Part shown: piece by piece, positions 33,402 to 46,927 of the stretch
How positions within the stretch are numbered: the first letter of the stretch is position 1
Layout: each line of letters begins with the position of its first letter
Assembly: GCA_963969345.1 (NCBI GenBank)
Contig: OZ017770.1
Location: 3,295,246 to 3,359,245 of the forward strand
Reading direction: 5' to 3'
Length of the DNA: 64,000 nt
From: Turbatrix aceti
Taxonomy: Eukaryota > Nematoda > Chromadorea > Rhabditida > Panagrolaimidae
The notes under the pieces: model-generated
What the model was told of the DNA's origin: nothing
Databases searched by the model: none
What the model saw: the letters and a program-made list of their open reading frames with translations, nothing else
Made by a program: the position numbers and the translations under genes

Positions 33402-36362
33402 TCAATCGTCATCGTCATGGAGGTGTTGTGCCATCATTGCCGGGTTGATGTCACCGCTGCGTTGGCGAAGTTTTTTGTCCTTCATTCGACGATTCTGAAA
33501 AACAAAACATATTGGAGGTATGAAAATTGTTTTTTTCTCGAATAACGACTTACTTGGAACCAAATTTTGACCTGTCTTTCTGTTAAACTGAGTCGCTGGG
33601 CGAGCTCCCAGCGCTTTTGCTTTGTAACATAACTGTTGTACAAGAATTCCTTTTCTAATTCGACTGTTTGATGCTTAGCATACGGCTTACGTTTCTTTCT
33701 CATAGAAATTGGCACTGCCCAATCGAGAGGCGATTCTGAAAACGTCAAAGGCTACCATGGCTGCTGTATTTATTTTATTTATTTATTTATTTCACCATTA
33801 CTCAGTGGTTAGTTATCATTAGACCAGATGTTAGGAGGCACTTATCTGTTTAATTTGGCCTTATCCGGTAGACTGGCGCAGCTAAACAAATTGTTCAATT
33901 TTGAGTTGCATCTTGTAGAACCGTAGAGCGACCTTTTTACGACCTAACGCACATGGCTGGTAGCAAACAAGCCCCGCTACGAAGTACAACCAAAACCGTC
34001 GCAATCGTGAGTCGTAAACCTTGGCAAGGCAAATCGAATCGAACCCCATCTGCGCATTTTTTTTCAAATTTTGTAAGTTGCGCAGGCGGCTTTGACAAAA
34101 CGGCAGTCATCGTGTGCGGCACTCTACGCCCTAAAGGTCACAATGCGTGCATGCTCTTTTGCTGACTATGTTTTGATAATACTGTAGCAGGCCGGAGCAA
34201 GCAAAGCAGTGTAATCAATAGCAAGCAAGCAAACTAAGTCGCATATCACAACATGGGCTGACAGCATCAACCACAACCACAACCACAACCACATCGTGGC
34301 ATGTGCATGAGACTTTTTTCAAGCTATCGATGCTCCTACTATCACATTTTTTGAACGTGATGTGAAAGAAAAATTACTTTTTTGCCCTTTAAAAGTTAAT
34401 CAAGATCTACGAATTTTTGATTTGTGCCAAAATTTCTATAATGTTATGTATCTCAAGAATCGGGTCCAAAAAAATTAGAAGTCGACATTTTGCCGAATTT
34501 TTCTACGAAGTCTGTATGTTTTTTTTTCATTTTGTCGTCGGTCGACTTGTGTAAGGTATATCAAGTCCACAGGGAAATTGAAAATTAAAAGAACACTTGT
34601 AGACGAGACCGCCTGAATGGTGGGTAGCGGACTCGCAAGCTAACGCTAACACAGGCAGGCTCAATTTTCACGACCAGCTGGTGTTCATTTTAGTTAGTGG
34701 ATAGATATACGGTAGTGTGCACGAGTCTTTTTTTGCTCTCTTTCATTCTAGTAGTGGTGACTGACTGGCTTACCACTTTACCGTAAACCTGTCAAAAAAC
34801 AACACGGCCAAAAAAAACCTAGCACTTGATTTGTGATGGTAATAGAATGATGCGCATCGCCTGCGTGCGATTCACGCAATATCGTGTTTCCACAGTCTTA
34901 CGCGAAAAAAAAGACAAAAAGCAATAAAAAGCAAAAAATGGCATTAGTCAGTCTCGCGCGCGCGAACTGAAATTTTAGATCACTCGAGATTGATCGTAAA
35001 CAAATTATTTGGTGACTAATGGAAAAAAAGTGAACTATCTGCGCATGTGTGACGTACGTATCACCTACCAAAAGAAGATATATCTACCATACCGGTTGGA
35101 TAAGAAGAAGCACCGAACTGGTACTGGCCGTAGGTGTACCACGGATGGCCTGCAGCGGCTGCGGCTGCCTGTAATCCGCTTGGACCGTACAGCTCCTGGG
35201 GACACATGGGATTCATCATGTCAAATGCTGAAACAAAAGAGAGGATATAAAGTATACTTTGTACACAAATCAAATCGATAAGCCCAGTCAAACACGCGCT
35301 TACGGTATGTTCCGTTGGCTGTGGAATTGATAAAACTATTTTTTTGTATGTTTCGGGTCATGGATGTCAACTGGTGGTTTCGATTATGATTTTCGTTATC
35401 AACTGCGTTTGGTACGGTAGACTCGTTAGACGTACCCGCAATGGAATCATTCCCTGCTGCTGCTGCATTTGATGCAAGTGATCCTGAGGGACCGATGTCA
35501 GAGGCTGTATTCCCGGTTGACGAAGAGGTCGCATCGTTGTTTGCATTCGACGATGGCTGCTGGGGATTGTTGGCCACTGGATTCGGAGGACTCGTAGTTT
35601 CCGTCACTCCACTGTTACCAGCCGCAGCGACGACAGCAGCCGCAGCAGCAGCAACATTAAGCGAGGTGGGTTGAAAACTGTTGTGAGATGCGGAAGCTAT
35701 GGTTGCAGCAAAATTGTGCGATGCCATCTGACGCTGATGCATACTCTGCCAGTCGTAACCTCCATAATAAGGGGTGTGAGGAGTGTTGAAAGGGGTATTA
35801 AACATTTGAGGGTTACTCAATCCGTTATAACTGAAAATGAGCGAGTTTATGACAAATCTTTTTAGTAAACGCTATAAATTTCAACTCACGTTGTTGCTAT
35901 CGAGTCTGTTGGTGACGAACGATCGTTTGACATTGCCGAGGGTTTTACGTCGACATCGGGGATGCTGCCTGAAAAAAACGCCTCCTTAGACCGCCGCTCT
36001 ATGACGACCGGTGTCGGCGATCGCTTACCCTCCGATGAAATCGCGAGTTGGTTGAAAGGCTGCGATCCCGTCCAAAAACCGCCCATAGGAGGTTTTCCGT
36101 ATTGCGTCTTGGCCATGGAATCCATACCAGAGTTACCCGTGACCGTTGCTGCCGTCCAGGGCGTGTTAAAGGGGTTCAGGTGAGCGGCAGCGGCAGCAGC
36201 GTTTGTCACGTTTGCCTGGGAGGCGGCAAGTTTGGCGAGATCACCGGTTCCTGTGTTGGGCGGCGTCGCGGCAGAATTTTCCATGGCAGCTGCAACGGCG
36301 GCTGCGCTGAACTGTGTGTTGCTCATGTGGGAGCTGTTCATCATATTCATCACCGAAATCAT
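33402..36362 (-). CDS. Abdominal-B class Hox transcription factor
   Basis: Five exons (36362-35890, 35830-35304, 35227-35093, 33735-33554, 33494-33402) give 469 residues. The homeodomain is posterior-Hox type. It starts [19 protein letters not shown], carries [19 protein letters not shown] and [13 protein letters not shown], and is preceded by a tryptophan in [12 protein letters not shown], as in Abd-B/Hox9-10. One intron splits the homeobox between WFQ and NRR. The N-terminal 370 residues are low-complexity, with alanine runs and Asn/Ser/Thr-rich stretches. The tail is short and acidic (HLHDDDD). C. elegans has three posterior genes of this class (egl-5, php-3, nob-1); I cannot tell which is orthologous. 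The chosen ATG is the first in-frame one downstream of an open non-ATG extension. Expected role: posterior patterning in the nucleus. Confidence 0.92.
33736..35092 (-). other. 1.36-kb Hox intron, longest in the window
   Basis: This intron separates the N-terminal exons from the homeobox exons. It is over twenty times the usual intron length here, and such Hox introns often hold enhancers (inference). It includes an ATTT-type repeat at about 33771-33793, a CCACAA repeat at 34268-34293 and a CGCGCGCGCG run at about 34957. No ORF or RNA gene was recognised inside. Confidence 0.6.
34268..34293. repeat. Short hexanucleotide tandem repeat (CCACAA)n
   Basis: About four copies of CCACAA within the long Hox intron; a simple microsatellite. 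Confidence 0.85.
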
Positions 36363-39300
36363 ATCATCGAATTTGAAATTCAATAATAAATGCTTATTTT
36401 CTGTCCGATCGACCGCACAGGTTAAGCTAAGGTTTTGAGGCAGCAAAAGTTATCACAATTGTTGCCGCAAAATAGGCTGAAAAATCATCAATTTACCAGC
36501 CTGATACCGTATAAGAATTCTCTCGGTCGCCTTGTCACACGTAACACACAGCTTTCACCAATTCCTTCATGAACTCCGCTCCACTTTGGATACAGTAGAA
36601 TCTTGCGCGCGTATACACGTCGCGTGTACCTGACAAACTCGAATCAATAAATCATCGCGGTAACAAATTGCGAATTTGACAAATAGGCTTTTTCATTTTC
36701 GCCCCAATAGACTACCACCCCGTAGAAAAAATACTCCTGCCATTGATATGCTAATGCCATTTTTTGCATGCGTCAGGGGTCTCTCCTGCCCTCACCTGAA
36801 AAGCCAGACAATGCGGCGATCGGTAATGGGCTTGTCCTGGCAAGCATGTGCGCGTTATCTTGTATTGTACAGTTCATCAACAATATGAGGAGCCAAGGTA
36901 AGGTGTCTTTTGTGACGACGTGCTCGCGCCGAGAACAATTGAGGAACACTTTACATAAACCATAAATTTGAGGCTGTGAAAAACAAGCGTTCTATCAGGT
37001 GTATTAAAGCAGTTAAACATTTTAGTGCCAATCAAACCATTAATGATTACGGACGGTTGTTTTATGATTTGATAAAAGCTTATACTACGCAGAAATAAAC
37101 CCATAATGACTGAATGACCGATTACAATTAATTTTGACAATAAAGTTACGAATTTCAACGCAAATAATTCAGAGGCGTGATGTCCTCAAATGTAAACGAT
37201 CTCGCGGTAAAGAAATGGCTCATTCGAGAGCCACTGAGAAGAAATAACGACACAACGAAAAAGAAGGAAGCGAATTCAACGCGGAGAGAGAGAGACCCCC
37301 TTCTCGCAGAGTCAGGGTGTATCATTGAAGGCGGGGCGCTACAGTAATCTATCCGTTGCTCACCACCAATGAATGGCTCTACTGCACACGAGCGTGACGA
37401 CGCAAGCGGTCTGAATTCGAATATATGCTCCCAGACCCCCAGACTGGCCGTCGGCGCTTCTTTGATTGAAAAACACGCTTTTGCCTTATGCCATAGCCGA
37501 AACAACAGCTCAAATAGCTATATCATTGTTCTGGGGATAGAAAAAAGTTCCCGGTGAAAATTGCTTTGACTTTTCGCTACTTTTGCTTCCCACAGAACCA
37601 CAAAACGCGTTGTATCGAAAAGCTAAATTATTAATTTACAAAACACTGTTAACGGGAAATTATTGATATTCATTGTTTACAAAGTTGGCCTTGAATCAAA
37701 TTAGAGGTTACGCTATGGCTGTCGAGAATAAAACCCATGGTGAACTGAGTCATAAAAACGGGTAAAATCGGTGTCTGTGTCGTATTTATACGCACACAGT
37801 CATGGGTAAGATTCTCCCGGCGTTGTTATTTTGGTAACCGGGTATCGGCACTCTAATATGCCCCCCAAAAAAAGTAATATTTTACCTTTGAGAAAAGGTG
37901 GGGAAGCGGCATGCCTACCTTTACCGTGCGGCTTGTATATTATTGTAACTTACTTAGGTCATCCCAGCCTTCGATAGCTTTTGACCGCGCCGTCGGCATT
38001 TCACACAAAGGTGTGAGGCGCGGAAGGCGTTCATGGCAAAAGTTTTTGCGGCTTGTCAACTTCTTTACCTGATCGATCATAACGCGTCGCCCGAACGGCA
38101 TACCTTTTTGGGGTGCCGCTTAGCGCGCAAGCTTCATGTCATGACAGTTAATTTATCTTCACCCTTTATTCCCCTCCCCTCTCGTTCCCAATAATTGGCG
38201 TATCGTCAAACTTTTTTTCCTAAACGTATTATTCCAACGTTACTTTCAAATTCTAGTCAATGATTTATGAATGCCATTAAACAAGATGGCTAATGCGTTG
38301 TTGCCAATCCAACTGCGCGATAGTGTTACACACTGGTATGGCAGCAAGTTTCATTGTTTTTTGCCTAGAAGCTTACAAGATTTATGATTATGAAGAAAGA
38401 AGTGGTGATCTCAATTTTAGCGCAATGCACCAGTGAGAAGAAAAGTGCACGGGAATCAAATCGGCGCTAAGGCCAGGGGACGAACGATGACAAAGGGGGT
38501 TCTCATGACGGTTACGACCTATCCCATCGATGTAACTGTTTACCGACAACATAAGCCATACCGCTAGAACCTAGTGCAGGTAACAAAGACTTGTCGGCAG
38601 GTTTATGAAGTGTCGAAGGAATTTTACAATCACTTTTCTTCCTTCTGTCCTGAGTAGGGTCGGTTGATTGACTCCTACGAGAACCAGGTGCTCCCGCTGC
38701 TGCCGGATATGGAACATTGCATTGCACCGGTACAGCCAAGACAAGGGTTGCGCTTTTCCTGGTTATCGGTGTCAGCCAGCATATCTCACCTTTTACAACA
38801 AGTGACACCGCTGGAAATTGTTTGAGCAAGCCGAAAGCATTGTGATAAGATTTGCATTTCTCTCGAGATGCTTTTGTAAATAAGCAATGCGTAACAATTG
38901 ATCTATTTAGGACACGTCCTCGTCGACCTGAACTGGACGGTTTGTGGATCGAATGACACATTATCATCAGTACACTTTATTTGGCATTTTTGTTAAACGA
39001 CGAATAGCAAAAAAACAAGAGCATCAGATTTGTACGGTAGTTAAAATTTCCTTCAACTTGACACAGCAGCGTACAAGGTTGTTCTTGCCAGACGCTCCCG
39101 GCAGCGGTCTTTGTGCGACAAAACACGCCGCTTTGTTGCTTTCTTCGGCTAAATTTTATGGCAACATAACTTGGCAATCCACATCTTTGATTTTTGCCGA
39201 CTGACTTTTTGAATGGAAACTTGGCTGATTAAGACGATCGCTTCCAATTAAGAAGACAAAAGTTTTTGTCCTGCCCTTGCGTCGAGTCACTCATTGTCAT

Positions 39301-39973
39301 CGTTCATCGTGTTATGCAACATCGCGTGGTAATCCTTTTTGGTCAAGTCCTTGTATTTGACACCTATTTACGGTAATTTATGTAAGTGACAGCGGTAGCA
39401 TCAAAGGAATCATGGTAGTCTCATCGTTATCACTTGGAAAGTGATAACTCAACTTGTATAATCAATGCATGCATTCAAAAAATAATTGAAGTGATATTGT
39501 ACGTTTACGACAAAAATAAAAATAATATAATTGCAGCACCTGTATTCAAGCATAGAGTTTGACTTTCATGGGACCCGATTTGGCATGAGATCTAGGAGAT
39601 AACAAAGCTTTGTACAATGACACCGGTTACCGACAATCCAGAGTGTCGGAATTTTGGTTACGACAACTTAATTGATCTTCATGTCCAATAATTTTGACTT
39701 TTATTAAGAGAATAAAACACGGCACCTGAATGGAATCGGTCGTCTTGTCGAAGGGAAAAAGCACATTTTTTTGCATCATTGCATTCTCCGAGATGAAGCA
39801 AGACCCTGGCATAGCCGCCGCCACTGCGCCCAGCCTGCTGCTGACACCTGGCTTCAAAACAATGTAGAGCGTTGAAAATTCTCTATAGCAGCACGAAGAA
39901 CTGCCTGGCAACAGCCACGGCATAGCTCAGGATGACGGCAAGAGACAACCGTCGAAAATCATTGTTACCAAAC
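36363..39973. other. Non-coding 3.6 kb upstream of the Hox gene
   Basis: The largest intergenic region in the window, lying between the divergent Hox and kinesin starts. It has GC-richer patches at about 37250-37450 and 37800-38120, including a hairpin-capable inverted repeat at 37985-38023. A 151-codon minus-strand frame at 38512-38967 has no recognised relative. I treat the region as probable regulatory DNA for the Hox gene. Confidence 0.5.
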
Positions 39974-39982
39974 CTTCCACAG
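39974..39982 (+). other. Candidate trans-splice acceptor of the kinesin gene
   Basis: CTTCCACAG ends two bases before the ATG at 39985, fixing the start of the kinesin at MAGTGENV as in other KLP-6/KIF28 proteins. Confidence 0.45.
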
Positions 39983-39984
39983 GC

Positions 39985-42900
39985 ATGGCAGGAACCGGCG
40001 AAAATGTACTTGTTGCGGTTCGCGTGCGTCCATTCAATGATCGCGAAAAGGATCGTAATGCTCAACTTGTCATTGATATGCCTGATGGCAAGGCTACGTC
40101 TATCAAAGACCCCAATAATTTAACCAATGAACCAAAGTGGTTTACGTTTGACTACAGTTATTGGTCACACGATGGGTTTAAGATAAATTCCAGCGGTTAC
40201 GCCTCACCTGCGAATTCTAAATATGCTGATCAGGTTAATTTTGTACTTTTTTATTCTTTGACTGAAGGGCGAGTCTATTCAGAAACGCGTGTTTAACGAT
40301 CTCGGAAAAGGTGTGCTCGACAACGCATGGAACGGCTACAACTGCTCGCTCTTTGCATACGGTCAGACGGGCAGTGGTAAGAGTTACTCCATCGTCGGAA
40401 CGAAAAAGAACAAAGGTGTGTTTTTTTATTTTTATGTCGTTCAACGCTAACAAGTGCAGTAAAACAGGTATCATACCGCTTGTCTGCGAAGAACTTTATC
40501 TGCGCATTGAAAATAGCAAAAACGAAAATGGAACGGAATACCAGGTAAAAAAGCAAGCAAGTGAGGCTGAACTTTGTGCAAAAAAACAATTCAGGTTACA
40601 ATATCGATGCTTGAGATTTACTGTGAACGTGTCAGGGATTTGCTTAGCAACAAGCCGCCTCCCAAAGGAGGACTCAAAGTGAGAGAAAATCCGAAAACAG
40701 GATTTTATGGTGAGCAAAAAAATCTTTATGCCCGATAAGACATCTGTAATTTTTCAGTCGAGGAGCTCACAACTGTGCCAGTCAATTCGTACAAAGAAAT
40801 TGAGAAAAAAGTTAACGATGGTACGAGAAATCGCACAATTGCCGCGACAAACATGAATGCGACCAGCAGTCGGTGGGAAGCAAACATCGAATTTATCGAG
40901 TGATACAAAAATATTTTGCAGAGCCCATACGATAGTAAAAATCCAATTTGTGCAGAAAATTCCAAAAGCCAACGGTGGAACAACAACAAAATCTTCTGAA
41001 ATTAATTTAGTTGACCTTGCCGGCAGGTAAAGTAGCAAAACAATGTTTTCGAATTTTGTGAAGCTTTTTAGCGAGCGTCAAAAAGATGCAGGATCAGAAG
41101 GCGACCGCCTCAAGGAAGGCATAGTCATCAATAAGTCTCTATCGACGCTAGGACGAGTGATCAAGGCGTTGCATGACAAACAGTCGTCTAAGAAAAAAAC
41201 AAATATTCAGGCAAGATAAAAGAAAAAAGAGCGAAGACAGCTGATCGAGGGGTGTTTTCTAGGTGCCGTATCGTGACTCGGTATTGACATCGCTTTTGAA
41301 GAACGCACTTGGCGGAAACAGTAAAACTATTATGGTACGTTTCCGTCGTAAAGCTATAAAAGCGCGCAATGTTTGGATTTTAGATAGCGGCCATTTCGCC
41401 TGCCGATATCAATTATGAAGAGTCACTCTCGACGCTCCGCTTTGCCGATCGAGTCAAATCGATCAGAACCAAGGCTGTCATCAACGAATCGGCGACAGAA
41501 CGCATGATCAGAGAGCTGAAAGAGGAGAATAACCGGCTGCAAGAACTTATGCGACGTGGCGGCAATGGTGTTTCCAACACGGAGGAAATGGACAACCTCA
41601 GAAGACAGCTGGAAGAAAATCAACGGGAAATGGAAAGACTGGAAAAGACCTGGCAGCAACGGCTAGCGGAAGAACAGAAGAAGCGCGGCTCCCTGGTTGA
41701 TGACAAGGCTGAAATTGATCGTAAACGCAAGGACACGCCGTATCTTTGGAATCTCAACGAAGATCCTGCGCTCACGGATATGATTGTGCATTTTATTGAG
41801 CCGGGCGACAACATTGTCGGTAAGTGTTGCTGCTGCGTTGAGAAAAGTTTGCATAGCGATTACGGTAATGATCTGTGTTGCAGGAAATGGAACTGTGATG
41901 CAGCCGCAGATTTTGCTTAAAGGAATGAGTATTCAACCGGAACATGCGATTATCAAGAATGCGGATAACAAGACAATTACGCTCATTCCTGTGTCTGGAA
42001 GCGATATTTTGATAAACGGACAGCAGATGACAGAACCAAAAGAACTTGGTCAAAATGATAGAATTCTCTTTGGCAGCAATCATCTCTATGTATTTGCAAA
42101 TCCGAAAAAGAAGGGAGTTAAGACAAGCGAGGACCTTACCTATGACATGGCACAACGCGAAATTGCCAAAACTGTGGGTATCGCAGGCGTCGGAACCGGA
42201 AAGCGTCTGCCGGCTGAGCTTATTCTCGAAGAAGATCTCATCAAGTTGCTGCCAAACGTACAGCGCGCGAATTCTATGGCTAAAGAGCTCAAGAAGCCAG
42301 TGAAATTCGAAATCCTGCTCATGGCCCCCGAGATTCGTGGATTGTCCGAGGGAATGACAGAGGTCAGTATGACAGAGGACAGAGGAACCACCATGCAAAT
42401 AAATTTCATTTTTGTTTTTTCAGATCCTTGTCAAAGTTTACAACACAGCAGACGATACAACATTTTACTGGGACAAAAATCGATTCATGAACCGGTATTA
42501 CGGTATGCAGGAAATGTATCAAAACTATTGTGATGGAGAACTTATGAGTGGTGTCTCCAAGGAACGAGATCCCTTCTATGAAGCACCCAACAGTGCGATC
42601 AACGTCGGCAACTGTACCATGTACCTTCGCAGTTTAGCTTACATGATCGAAACAGAAGAACAAATTTCCATCATGGATATGCACGGTAACGACATTGGAC
42701 AGCTGCAGGTATCCCTCGTTCCCTGCTCGCCGGCTGGAAAGGAAGTGCTCGGTGAGTACGTCGAAAAACCAGATGACCAAGTCGGCAAAAACCTGGGCAT
42801 AAAAGTCAAAATTGTTGCCGGCATGGGACTTCCCAGAAGAATTGAAAAATCGTGGTGTGTTTACAAATTTTTTGACCAAAAGGAAGTAACGACAAGCAAA

Positions 42901-43407
42901 CACAATGGAAGTAATCCCATTTATTCCCATGAGCAAGTATTTACTTATCGACCCGTAACGAAAGAGGTATGCCATGTGTGGCTTTTTCTGCCTTGTGTGG
43001 CTTTGCATTTTGTGTTTTTAGCTTCTCAATTACTTACTCAACGGATACCTTAACATTGGTGTCTGGGCGACGCAAAAAGCTCGTGAATCTCGGTCAAGTA
43101 GTGCCCGAGCACAGTCTGCCATTTCCAGACAATCAATTCGATCTGCGGCTCGTGTACATGAAGAAAAGCCAGCGGAAATCGTTTCTTCGCCTGAGATGGT
43201 CAGAAAAATATCCAAGAAAAAGTGAGTTTTTCTGTTACTCTTAATTTTCCTTATTTTCAAGTTTTTAGAAAACAAAAATCCAGTGAGAGCGAGAACCAAG
43301 AAAAACCTGCTACAAAACCTCGAAAAAAGGGCACTTTGCCAAAAAAAAGGTCGACTTCGTCTCATCAGAATACCGCGAGGTCAAAGCGTGAAAATTCTAA
43401 AGACTGA
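39985..43407 (+). CDS. klp-6: Kinesin-3 motor KLP-6 (KIF28 family)
   Basis: Thirteen exons give 933 residues; C. elegans KLP-6 is of nearly the same length. The joins are 39985-40233, 40283-40415, 40468-40544, 40595-40709, 40758-40872, 40922-41026, 41072-41210, 41263-41334, 41384-41819, 41884-42362, 42424-42966, 43022-43221 and 43269-43407. The N-terminal motor shows [11 protein letters not shown] (P-loop), NATSSRAHTIV (switch I) and [12 protein letters not shown] (switch II). A coiled-coil neck with [12 protein letters not shown] follows, then an FHA domain (about residues 455-570), a mid domain, and a Lys/Arg/Ser-rich tail. The WSHDG insert in the motor is typical of KLP-6/KIF28. In C. elegans KLP-6 moves polycystin complexes in sensory cilia. 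The intron after exon 7 has a GC donor (41211). Confidence 0.95.
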
Positions 43408-43875
43408 TATTTATCCAAATATTTATTTTTATTATTGTTTGAAACATATTAATACAATTGCATTCCATCCATGTCCCATAATTAGCATCCTATGAAGCAT
43501 TATTTTTACTGTTTTGCCAAGTTTAACTTCAAGCTATACAATCAGGCGTGTCCTAAGATTTGTGCCGGTGCAGTACACAGCCCTTCGGTCAATCATGCGT
43601 GAGCACATCAAGAAAAAATTGAAAAATGAAAAATATTTTTATGCCAATATTTGTCAAATTCCGGACCCCAGTGAAACTATAAACATAGATTTTTTGTAAT
43701 TGTTTATTTGCGGGATTGTTGTGATGAATGTGAATGAGTAACAAAGCGCTGTCTGTGAAAATGCGTTTTGTTCGCTCGTTTGCGTTGATCGCGATTTCTC
43801 TCGACCATCTAGTTAGTGTTAAGTTTCATCGAATAGTTTATCGTCCGTCAGACAAAGCCACCGCTACCAATATCA
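43408..43875. other. Spacer between kinesin and channel genes
   Basis: About 470 bp, same orientation on both sides. No gene was recognised. It includes the kinesin 3' end and probably the channel promoter. Confidence 0.5.
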
Positions 43876-43882
43876 CAGTGAG

Positions 43883-45381
43883 ATGGTGTGTGAAATGCGG
43901 TGGGTGCTGTTTTTTTTCCTGCTTTTTGGCTTTGCAAAATGTCAGGTAAATCTTCGAGATATGGTCAACGGTGCCGAAGAAGATCCTGAAGGTAAATTTT
44001 TTTGTTGTTCGTCTTTAAAAAAAATTTATAAAAAAGTTTTTAGCAATTGCAAATTCAACATACTCGGAGCGTCAAACAAATTTGCATCGTCAGATTTTGA
44101 AAAACTACAACCGTAGGATCAAGCCAATGATCAATCAGTCGCTGCCCATTGACGTCAAAATTCACATGTACATCATGCACTACTCCGTCAATGAAGTCGA
44201 ACAAACCATTTTAGTTAGCGGTTACATTTATATGGTGAGTTTTCAACGTCGCTTTTTTTTATACTTCATTTTATCATTTTCAAGACGTGGTACGACGAAG
44301 TGGCAGTCTGGGATCCAGCCGATTTCAATAATATTCGAACCACATTGGTCAAACAATGGGAATTGTGGCAACCAGATTTAAAGGTGGCAAACAGCGTTGC
44401 CGGCGTCAATCAGTACTTTGAAATTTCAAAGCAATCACATGCAACGCTTGACTACATAACCTCTACAAAATCAAAAGTACAGGTTTATCCGACGTTCAAT
44501 ATGAAAATCGGATGCCACTTTGACTACAGCGAGTACCCTCGTGATGTTCAAAGCTGCGTTCTGCGTCTCTATCCTCTAGCCCGAATGAATGAAGTTATCA
44601 TTTCCGCGTACAATGAATACAATCCATCAATTGCCCTCGGCTGGGGTGACGTTGCTACTAATAAGCTCGTCGGAGATTGGCGTCTGTCTGGGGCGTCAAA
44701 CAATGTGGCATATTACTACAAACGTAAATTTTCGGACAAGAAACCTGTTGGAGCAAGTGAAGCTGCAAAAACATGGTAACTTTTTTTAATGATATTCTAG
44801 TTTTTTTTAAAACTGCATTTAGGACTGTTCTGATGGTGACCCTGGTCGTTGAACGATCAGCTGCCCTCTACTGGGTGGCCATGGGCATCCCAGCGGTTTC
44901 ATGTGCTCTCATGAATGTCCTTACTTTCACGCTGTACAACGCAGAGCACGCAGTAGTCATGTCACTTTGCAACTTTTTAATTCAAATCATTTACCTTCAA
45001 GATTTCTTCCGTGTGCTTCCTCCAGCAGTTGGCAATGTTCCAAGAATTGGTATTGTTTTTAAAAATCATGTTTTTTTACAACAAAACACAATTTCAGTTA
45101 CATTTTCAAATATGCTGATCTGCACGACGATGCTCGCATTGATTCTTCACTTGACAGCCAAACAGTTGGACGCCAGAAAAGCCAAATTAGAGGAAAAGCA
45201 CTGCCAGCGTCTACGTCCAATTGTCATTGTGGTCAAGACAAAATTTCACCGGCTGCTGAGCCTCGACGAAGTTGACCCCTCTGCGGAAACCGAGCTTTAC
45301 GAATTGAGCACTCTGATCAGGACCCTCGCCTTCACTGTCTACTGCGTAATCACTGTTGTTTTCGTCATATTTTATTTGTAA
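43883..45381 (+). CDS. Cys-loop ligand-gated ion channel subunit
   Basis: Five exons (43883-43991, 44044-44234, 44285-44775, 44823-45049, 45098-45381) give 433 residues. A signal peptide (MRWVLFFFLLFGFAKC after a short lead) is followed by an extracellular ligand-binding domain with TWYDEVAVWDP and the signature loop CHFDYSEYPRDVQSC (13 residues between cysteines). Four helices follow: M1 (YWVAMGIPAVSCALMNVLTF), M2 (VVMSLCNFLIQIIYL), M3 (VTFSNMLICTTMLALIL) and a C-terminal M4. There is no vicinal cysteine pair, so it is not an alpha-type acetylcholine receptor subunit. The M1 helix has the family proline (GIPAVSC), and M2 is unusually rich in bulky hydrophobics. It belongs with the divergent nematode lgc channels; ligand and ion selectivity cannot be read from sequence. 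AATAAA follows at 45411. Confidence 0.9.
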
Positions 45382-45478
45382 GCGTTCCCAATGGTTGCAT
45401 CAGATCATGAAATAAATTTTTCAAATTCTTTATTTTTATATCGAACAGTTACGATTTGAGATAAATGTTACTCATTAA

Positions 45479-46852
<1,374 letters not shown>

Positions 46853-46919
46853 AATTAGAATGACTGGGAGTTGACAGAGAACGTCGACAGAGGATACCAG
46901 ATATGGCAGATGCTTGGTG

Positions 46920-46927
46920 CTTTTATA
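46920..46927 (-). promoter_or_regulatory. TATA box of the HPPD gene
   Basis: TATAAAAG on the minus strand, 68-75 bp upstream of the ATG of the dioxygenase gene, is well placed for a core promoter of an abundantly expressed metabolic gene. Confidence 0.5.

Noticed and set aside
36444..36446. TTG start giving 28 extra residues to the Hox protein
   Set aside because: It is not an ATG; the first in-frame ATG at 36362 is preferred.
38512..38967. 151-codon minus-strand frame upstream of the kinesin gene
   Set aside because: It starts with ATG, but no relative was recognised. A strong internal GTGAGA donor has no convincing partner, and frames of this length are expected by chance in 64 kb.
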